Shown piece after piece: positions 9,579 through 15,852 of a stretch of DNA of 15,852 bases. This DNA is from Hyphochytrium catenoides (taxonomy: Eukaryota; Sar; Hyphochytriomycetes; Hyphochytriales; Hyphochytriaceae), in contig FLMG01002855.1 of NCBI GenBank assembly GCA_900088475.1, forward strand, positions 3,948 through 19,799, read 5' to 3'. The translations under genes were made by a program, and so were the position numbers. The notes under the pieces are model-generated. The model had not been told where the DNA came from. It did not search any database and saw nothing but the letters and a program-made list of their open reading frames with translations. The first letter of the stretch is position 1; each line of letters begins with the position of its first letter.

Positions 9579-11219
9579 CTACTGTTTGGCAGATCTAGAA
9601 GCAGCTGGCACGTCCAACGGTACGCGGTAAGTGAAACTCGTATGGGCGAATGTCAGCTGGTTGGGATGGATAGCAACTCTCCATAGAACGCGTATGGTCG
9701 AGATAAGCAGATAGACCATTCGCCACGCGATAACGTTATAGAGACTAATGGTCTTGAAGTCAGAGTCAGGCGTCACCCTGCTCCTTATAACGCTTACAAC
9801 TTCGGGGAAATAAACCTGGGGGTCTGCTGTCTCTTTCCATCTCTTTGTATCGTGGACACAAATCAAGATGTAGACCTGATAGAGCACGATTACGAGCCAT
9901 AGGAATCCGCCTAGCAATCGCTTGATGGAAGGTCGGGCCGCCAAGAAGATGACTGCATCAAAGCAAATAGCTATGTGGACCACAAGCCAACCGGCAACGA
10001 TACCAAGTGCACGATAGTCCCCCTCCTTGGTGAAGAGTGCCAGCAGAAAGCCTGACGTGAGAGTAGCTTGCAACGACAGATACAGCGCATCAAATGATCG
10101 CCAAGTAAGCTTAAGCAGAGTGGTGTCTAGTTGGCTCTTGATGGTTAAGAGAACAATGCCGCTGAACAGAAGAAGGCATACATACCCTACTTGTTGAAGG
10201 GCTGAACGTTCAAGGATGCAGGCAGCCGTTATGACAAGAGACAGGGTCAGACTAACCGTACAGAGGCCCAGCTTGAGAAGACTTCGGCACTTATCGGTAA
10301 AGCGAACACAATTCTTCCAGGTGTAAAAGGAAGGCTGTGCCTCTCGACCATGTAGATTCTCTTGATCGACGACTCTTTCCTTCGGTATCCCTTTCATAAC
10401 GAGGGCCAAGCGCACCGATATGGTGGAGATGAGGACTGTCGGCCTGGATTCAGCGTCCTTCTCGTTGAATGATTGTGGGTGAACCTTTCTTGCTTGATGC
10501 AGGCTATAGATGTTGAATAGACTCTTCACGTAGAATAGTGCCACCGTGTATAGCAAGTTCCCAAGGATGTCCAATGACTTATACTGATGGTTGAGTACGG
10601 GAAAGCTCCGATCGTAGAGCATGGGCATGAGCCGCATCTGGAATATTGCTCCACCGAAGGTAAAGGAGAGTATGCCCGAGATAAGCGACGCTACCGCCGC
10701 TTTCCTATCTTCATGGCTCCAGGCGTCATAGGACGTCGTAATCTGTATCCCTATCCAAAGTAGGAGGAAACCAAGAATTCTGGCATCGGGTGCTGCGATG
10801 CCAGTAGGTGAGATGATCATAAGCATGTTCATGAAGATAAGAACATTGATCGTTGATATGTAAGAGTAATCGAAGCTATGAAGCAGTAGCAGCTTCAGAA
10901 AGTAGGGTCGCATCCGCACAACAAAGAGGATGTTCGTGGGAACAGTCATTAGAAAACCGATGGGACAGAGCCAACTTGAGTACGTCGGCAGGTAGAAGCC
11001 CAGGTTGCCCACAAGCACTCCCACTGCGAAAATCGTAGGCAACCAAACAGTTGCAAGCTGCTGGTGAGCCTTTAGCCATCGGTCCAGCCGACTTTTCAAG
11101 TCTTTCTTGTCAAACCATCGGCTGCTGATCACATCCAAGACGCACTCCTTATTGTACGCATCAGTGTACTCAGGTATCCGAGGATCATGTACCGGAGTTA
11201 ATTTCCATTGCTCCATCAT
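9579..11219 (-). CDS. Polytopic membrane protein with internal duplication, family unknown
   Basis: I do not recognise the family. The single open frame gives 546 residues, begins ATG ATG at 11219 and ends TAG. A soluble, charged N-terminus (about 1-52) is followed by roughly eleven or twelve hydrophobic segments. A polar loop at about 250-305 divides the protein into two halves. Each half contains a block with LKL, SFD, then LG...W and a helix ending in DA: residues about 108-166 (S115-F-D117, D165-A166) and about 368-422 (S375-F-D377, D421-A422). Each half also ends in a helix pair followed by HP (247-248, 518-519). This suggests an ancient duplication, as in many transporters, but a receptor or scaffold role is equally open. 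A pyrimidine tract and TTAG lie just before the ATG (11245-11229), resembling a splice acceptor in the leader. Confidence 0.82.
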   Translation of the reverse strand: MMEQWKLTPVHDPRIPEYTDAYNKECVLDVISSRWFDKKDLKSRLDRWLKAHQQLATVWLPTIFAVGVLVGNLGFYLPTYSSWLCPIGFLMTVPTNILFVVRMRPYFLKLLLLHSFDYSYISTINVLIFMNMLMIISPTGIAAPDARILGFLLLWIGIQITTSYDAWSHEDRKAAVASLISGILSFTFGGAIFQMRLMPMLYDRSFPVLNHQYKSLDILGNLLYTVALFYVKSLFNIYSLHQARKVHPQSFNEKDAESRPTVLISTISVRLALVMKGIPKERVVDQENLHGREAQPSFYTWKNCVRFTDKCRSLLKLGLCTVSLTLSLVITAACILERSALQQVGYVCLLLFSGIVLLTIKSQLDTTLLKLTWRSFDALYLSLQATLTSGFLLALFTKEGDYRALGIVAGWLVVHIAICFDAVIFLAARPSIKRLLGGFLWLVIVLYQVYILICVHDTKRWKETADPQVYFPEVVSVIRSRVTPDSDFKTISLYNVIAWRMVYLLISTIRVLWRVAIHPNQLTFAHTSFTYRVPLDVPAASRSAKQ

Positions 11220-11883
11220 CTTCCATTCCTAAGAAGGAAATCTGGCTGCTGGCACACACAGTCGGCGTCAATGGGTGGCTGGAATGATGCATCACATTCG
11301 TCCTCAACAACACTGCGGGCGGCGCCTAAGCAAGTTAAGCAGCCTTTCTTTCCATGTCATTGCCCTGCACGACCAAAACTCCTCGTTCACTAACTATCGA
11401 CTAAGGAGAGTGCTGGTGGGTAATCCCTGCTGTGGTCATAGAAAGCTAATTTTATTACGGGCTCTGTCGCACACTCGTTGGGTACCAGTTGATCCAGCAG
11501 CAGCGGCAGAAGAGGACAGAGTAGAGGCAGCGGAAGTTGGAGGGGAGGAAGTCTTTCCCCGGGACCCGAAGCACATCTTAGAAAACATCATAAGCAGTTA
11601 GTCCAACACCTGCTGCTGGTCCTCAGCAGTAGTTTCCTCCCTCTTCATCCATCGGCTTATGCTTTTATGATGATGCACCACGCACCAGCAGCAGCATCAT
11701 CCAACCCCCGCTGAGTGACTGATGACTGACCGACCGCGCTGGCTTTAGCCACCAGCACCGGCACTGCCATGGGGACTTCCTCTCCACCGTCGTGTTGGTC
11801 CGCCGTCCTCCTCCTCCTGATGGGACATTCTTGTAACCCCCAACCAGGTCCATCCAGTGACCCCCCACTACCTTGACCTCTGT

Positions 11884-11912
11884 GCGTTGTACACGTTAGA
11901 TGTGTACAACGC
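11884..11912. repeat. Perfect 11-bp inverted repeat, 7-nt loop
   Basis: Arms GCGTTGTACAC (11884-11894) and GTGTACAACGC (11902-11912) are exactly complementary around the spacer GTTAGAT. T-A and G-T pairing could extend the stem into the spacer. It could be a protein-binding dyad or an RNA hairpin; which of these is unknown. Confidence 0.85.
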
Positions 11913-12010
11913 CTTAAACGCTGGTCTGTACACTACCGTTTTGATAATATTAGTAAGGCGTAGGCACCTCAGAAGATATGATGCCAGCTACTACTGTCCG
12001 TTACTACCGC

Positions 12011-12148
12011 AAGAAAGAGAGGAAAAGGAAGAAGAAGAAGAAGAAGAAGAAGAGGAAGCAGCAGCAGAAGAAGAAGGAGAAGAAGCAGAAGAAGGAGAAG
12101 AAGAAGAAGGAGGAGGAGGAGGAGAGAAAGAAGATAGAAGAAGAAGAG
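12011..12148 (+). repeat. GAA/GGA-rich polypurine tract
   Basis: 138 nt containing only five pyrimidines (C at 12059, 12062, 12065 and 12086; T at 12135), built of GAA, GAG, GGA and CAG triplets. The first 48 nt and positions 12087-12134 are uninterrupted purine. This is a trinucleotide microsatellite of the kind that can form triplex DNA. Confidence 0.9.
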
Positions 12149-13153
12149 TGGTGGGGGCGTTCTTCCGGGCCATCGTCTTTTTTTTTTCTCTAACCTCCTT
12201 GCTGCTCAGCTCTTATTCCTCTTCTATCTTCTTCCTTCTCTTCCATCATCATCCGTTATCCTTGCTGGTACCGCTCGACGAGGGCTCCTACGTGTCAACC
12301 GGCCGGTCGTCAACCTTCTATTGCTAAATCATCTTTTGCTCCTCCGAGCCCTCTTCTTTTCCTCCAGCTGCAGCGGAGCTGCTGTTTGTGGTGGTGGTCA
12401 AGTCCATCGTCGTCTTCTTCTTCCCCACCAACAATCTCTTTGCTTCTTACACTCATCATCATCAATCTTCTTGGCCCCTGGTAAGCAGTCTTTCTTAGTA
12501 TATGGCCAACTCTTGGTGTTAAACCGAGGAAGAGCGCACCGCCCGGAGGTGTAGCAGCGCCGACCATCCGTTAATGATCAATCGCCGATACGGCCCCTAA
12601 ACATTACTGTCGTTGCAGTAGCTCCTCCCTCGTTGCTGCTCGTCTTTCTTTCTTCTTCTCGTCTGCCGCTTTACGGACCCTAACTACCTCCGCCGGCAGG
12701 TGACCCTGGATGTTGCTGGCCGCTCCGCTCCCTGTATGGATAATGATATCAGCAAGGACAATTCCCTTGTTGATGTGAGGGGTTGTTCTCGAGATTTGGC
12801 CCTCAAGGGGATGAAAAAGAATAGCCATGCTATTATTGTGGGTTCCGCGCGACTAATCTATTCATTACGGCTGCTGATGTTTTCATCAACTGCTTTGTAT
12901 TGCTTACTAGGTCCTTTCAGACAGAAGTCCTCGATCTATCCCCCGACTGATGCTCGTTCTTCAGCTGCTATAGATCAGACTATCAAGCCGTAGATAAGCA
13001 TTCACTTAGAATGTAGGTATATCTGCCTTTAAATTAGGTGGTACGTTGTCTAAAGGTGTATGCTTAGATAGAGTTTACTAGGAAGCGAATCAGCAGTGGT
13101 CCACACTGGAGGCAAGCTTCATGCCCCCAGGATCCGCACCTCTATACGTTAGG

Positions 13154-15807
13154 TTAAGCTTCAGTAAGATACTCATCATAAGTCCAGTGGACGGCCGGCT
13201 GAGATGCTTCTTCAGTCCTGAGGGCAAAGGGTTAGGTTGGGGAAGTCCCTTCTGGCTGACGAAAGCAACGATATCGTACCCTTTCTCCGGAGACCCGAAG
13301 ACCTTCTTCTTTCCCTTTGGCGTCGGCATCCCTCGGAGCTTGAATGCTTGCCTTTCACTTTGCTCCTTTCAAAAAATATATATATATAAGCAAGCTCAAC
13401 ATGAGATCACTGACACAGAAAACCATGATGTTACCTTCCAATTAGGGAGGGCGCTTTGATACTTCTGTCCAGCAATGTGCTTACGCACAGCAGTCCCTGC
13501 TCTTGGCAGCGTGGCGCCAGTTACTTGGCAGTAGAGCATGTTTCGCTACGAGAAGAAAGTAGGAGTACCAGGTGAGATTAGGCAAGCGGAACAAAAGAAA
13601 TGGACGAAACACCGTCAGCACGGGACCGAGCAACGGGAGATCTCATAAAGGACAAGTCGCAGTATGATAAAACATAGCCTCTCCTCTTAGGTAACATGGC
13701 GGACCTCTCCAAAGCGTTAGTGCCACAACACTCACCTCCGTAGGGTGCGTGATGACCATAGGAGAGAAGGCGGAAAAGTCTTCGCCTTGTGTCCTTAGAA
13801 GCGTCTGATACCTCTTGCCCTGAAGATGAGCAGCAATGTCTTTCATAGTCGCTGGAAGGTCGTGACTAGTCAGAGAGCAATGGATCTTTCCGTTCGGGAG
13901 GAAGGAGAGAGCCGCAGTGGAGTCCACTAGCTCTCTTATAACGGCTTGCTCATCGTCGTCCTCCTCTTCTACCTCCTTTTGCGGAGCTAGTTCAAGCTTC
14001 TCAATGCCCGCAGATAGATCCTATGCCAAGCAGAAAAACGCCTAAGCTTTGCCAAAGAAGCCTCTATAGCTTCAAACTTACCTCTACGCTTAAGCTGCCC
14101 TCAGGTTGCAGTTGTCCTTGGCCTACGGTCTCATCACACTCTGGTTCGTCCTCCTCCATCTCTTCTACTTGCTCTTGCTCCACCTGTTCAGCCGTACTAT
14201 TGATCGCCGAAGGTTCTTCTTCTACGGAGTGTTCAGTTTGTTCTATTGCCTCATCCTCCTGGCAATAGGCTTGATCTAAGTCAGCCATATGAGGGTCTAT
14301 TTCTAGGTGTTCTTTCTCTTGGTCTTGAGCGTTAAAAGGACTGGAAACATCTGCAGCTATCTCTGAGTCAACCTTTGGCTCTACCTCAACCTCCAGAGTC
14401 TCTGTCACACAGTCAGTTATCCCAGGGTTAGGTCCTAAGTACTCTGTCGGTAGAGGAGCGACGACGATGACGTCTTTTGTCGGGAGCTGATTCTCGACAG
14501 TGTCCACCTGAGGAGTAGGTGTCAAACTAAGTGGTCCCTGGTGCCAGACCAACCTGATCATATTCATCACAACTCTTTGATGAACATACCTGCTGACTCT
14601 CCTCACTTTCCGGCTGCACATCCTCTTCCTCGTCATATTTATTTGACGTCGCTGCTTTATTGAAAGAAAGAAGAAGATTTCCGGTGAACTGAGGGACATT
14701 TGCACTTGCGTCCTGTTGCTGGATGGTATCTTCTTTAACGAGGACCGAATCCTGAAAACAACACGTTAATGGGACTATTCAATGTTGCGTGACGCTTCAC
14801 AGAGACCGTGACAGCCAGATAGTGCGGTTAAACCACGAGGGTTGATGGGAACAGCATTATACACCGACGGGAAGATGCCATGGAGAGAGCAAAAAGAGCA
14901 AGTGTGTCGCTTGTCCATACCTCAGCAGCGTCTCCCTGGTGCTCGGTCTTTGCCTTCTCAGCTTCGCCTCGCTTTTCCTCCTGCAGAAGAGTTCGGGGTA
15001 AGATTCGACATGGAGGCTGGCCTGTTCTTTCATCAGCCTATTCCGATCTTTCTCTCTCTCGTCTTCCTTTTATGAACTGCCAGCCTTTTGTTTTGTCCGC
15101 AGTTCCTACGTCCCTTACCCTCTTGACTCCCATTCGCTCTTCCTCAGCGTTAGATGATCCCTTTTCTCCACAAGCTCTGCAGCCGTCAAGCTTACCTCTC
15201 TCTCCTCTCTAATGGAGTCCATGTCTTGGGCCAAGTTCTTGGCTGTGGATTGAAAGCCCTTCCTGGCACTCTGCCTCAGAGGAGTGGCGAGAGCGCGGCG
15301 CAGTGGTGTCTTTGTCATCGGCGTGCGTTGAGGAAGGTCTGACGGGATGGAGTCGTAGGAGGAGCAAAAGAGCTGCAGGTTCTCATGGCTCTCTTGGATA
15401 AATTGCTCGATAGACTCGATAATCACCTCGGACTGTGGAATACACTGGTGAGATAGCAAGACTATTTGATAGCAATACTAGCAAAAGGGTCAGGCAGAAC
15501 CGCTGCAAACTGAACAACGGGAGCAAACAACAAGCATTATGAAAGATCCTGGCGCGCCCAACAAAAGAAAGACACCAGACAGGTTGCTGTGAACGAACGA
15601 CGAAAGACTGAGACCAAGCTATTCTTTCACCTTTGCGTTTGCTTTGCAGCACTTCAGCTCTTTGGCGATGTACTGCAGCTCACGACGGCTCAGCGTGGGC
15701 ACCATGGTCAGAGCATCTGAGCCGGAGACTTCAAAGGCTCCTGGTCCTTGGACTTGGATATTCTCCTTGTCATCTTGGCTGCCCGACAGAACAGCTGTCA
15801 TCTCCAT
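13154..15807 (-). CDS. SAP/NuSAP-like and SURF2-like fusion protein, multi-exon
   Basis: Proposed exons are 15807-15631, 15432-15196, 14980-14921, 14751-14590, 14507-14082, 14020-13736, 13545-13435, 13365-13280 and 13217-13154, giving about 535 residues. The first seven introns are all phase 0; donors include GTAAGC, GTATGT, GTAAGT and GTGAGT. The ATG at 15807 follows an in-frame TGA. Residues 14-16 are KEN. Residues 39-71 (LSRRELQ...KANAK-SEVIIESI) form a helix-turn-helix resembling the SAP-like motif of NuSAP, restored only by splicing. The middle (about 139-380) is acidic and Gln/Glu-rich. Residues 398-425 (GKIHCSLT..H.LQGKRY) and 453-478 (LYCQVTG..H.AGQKY) are two copies of a C-x16-H module typical of the SURF2 (Surfeit locus 2) family. 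A Lys-rich stretch (PTPKGKKK) follows. SURF2 is a conserved nuclear/nucleolar protein; a role in ribosome or nuclear biology is inferred. The last intron (62 bp, phase 2) is tentative; without it the frame stops at 13090. Two adjacent genes are an alternative, but the SURF2-like exon has no in-frame ATG. Confidence 0.7.
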
Positions 15808-15852
15808 TACGATAGCCGTATGAACCCGCGATCAGAAGAGAGACAGAAATTG

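Larger units (their letters stand above)
11220..13153. other. Low-complexity intergenic region
   Basis: No gene is supported. The region holds a perfect 11-bp inverted repeat (11884-11912), a 138-nt purine tract (12011-12148), a run of ten T (12178-12187) and pyrimidine-rich DNA to about 12480. Long frames here are driven by the repeats (poly-Glu, poly-Lys, poly-Ser). A plus-strand frame at 12620-12993 and a minus-strand frame at 12828-12604 are open, but neither shows a domain I can name; the former follows an acceptor-like CTAAC...GGCAG ending at about 12699. The right end should hold the 3' UTR of the gene that stops near 13154. Confidence 0.5.

Noticed and set aside
11857-12327. Long plus-strand frame with a poly-Glu stretch and a hydrophobic end
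   Set aside because: It opens at GTG and its length comes from the GAA/GGA microsatellite; all three plus frames and a minus frame stay open there, giving Glu-, Lys- or Ser-rich products.
12604-12828. Minus-strand 74-codon frame with an ATG and a charged C-terminus (RVRKAADEKKKERR), faintly reminiscent of ClpP near its G-A-x-x-I and E-V-x-R-x-R pattern
   Set aside because: The catalytic serine and histidine blocks of ClpP are absent, the charged part is the complement of a pyrimidine repeat, and the resemblance is too weak to claim.
12700-12993. Plus-strand open frame following an acceptor-like CTAAC...GGCAG
   Set aside because: No recognisable domain, no ATG at the start of the frame, and joining it to the GTAAGC donor near 12481 yields only low-complexity upstream sequence.
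13121-13459. Plus-strand 112-codon frame
   Set aside because: It is antisense to the 3' exons of the SURF2-like gene, which have better splice and domain support.
14064-14705. Continuous minus-strand frame of 213 codons read as one gene
   Set aside because: Its first part is intron plus a shifted frame of the neighbouring exon. Splicing 14590 to 14507 explains both segments with a good donor and acceptor.
15115-15195. Read-through of the second SURF2-gene exon past GTAAGC to a later GTAAGG donor
   Set aside because: The later donor leaves phase 2, which breaks the frame with the following exons; the GTAAGC donor at 15195 keeps all downstream exons in frame. An alternative isoform is still possible.

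Overview
The window reads as nuclear DNA of an intron-containing eukaryote, probably a protist or other early-branching microbial lineage. Coding segments on the minus strand join through GT...AG introns of roughly 60-215 bp (donors such as GTAAGT, GTAAGC, GTATGT; acceptors CAG or TAG, some with a CTAAC-like branch site). Gene spacing is loose, and the intergenic DNA carries CT, GAA and CCA simple repeats. I see no bacterial operon structure, rRNA, tRNA, CRISPR array or recognisable transposon. The species cannot be fixed from this sequence.

Layout. (1) 1-1595: no convincing gene; simple repeats and a 32-bp tandem duplication. (2) 1596-3038, minus: a seven-helix membrane protein rebuilt from two well-supported exons plus a tentative signal-peptide exon, with a six-cysteine EGF-like ectodomain. 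(3) 3039-5430: mostly non-coding, with a compound inverted repeat, a 12-bp repeat, and the probable 5' UTR (with an intron) of the next gene. (4) 5431-7218, plus: an intact 595-residue cationic amino acid transporter (CAT/SLC7 type), the safest call here. (5) 7445-8044, minus: a small acidic protein ending in one membrane helix, convergent with the transporter. (6) 8045-9578: nothing clear. (7) 9579-11219, minus: an intronless polytopic membrane protein of 546 residues, family not recognised, with an internal duplication. (8) 11220-13153: GAA-rich and pyrimidine-rich low-complexity DNA and a perfect 11-bp hairpin. (9) 13154-15807, minus: a gene of eight or nine exons that appears in no single reading frame. 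It joins an N-terminal KEN box and SAP-like/NuSAP-like helical motif, a long acidic middle, and a C-terminal SURF2-type tandem domain.

The main discovery is the last gene. Seven successive introns, all phase 0, connect the SAP-like N-terminus to the SURF2-like C-terminus, which is a domain combination I do not know from described SURF2 proteins. The EGF-like seven-helix protein and the duplicated 546-residue membrane protein are the other two items most worth checking. Four of the five genes encode membrane proteins, but nothing shows that they act together. All splice models were made by eye and need transcript evidence.
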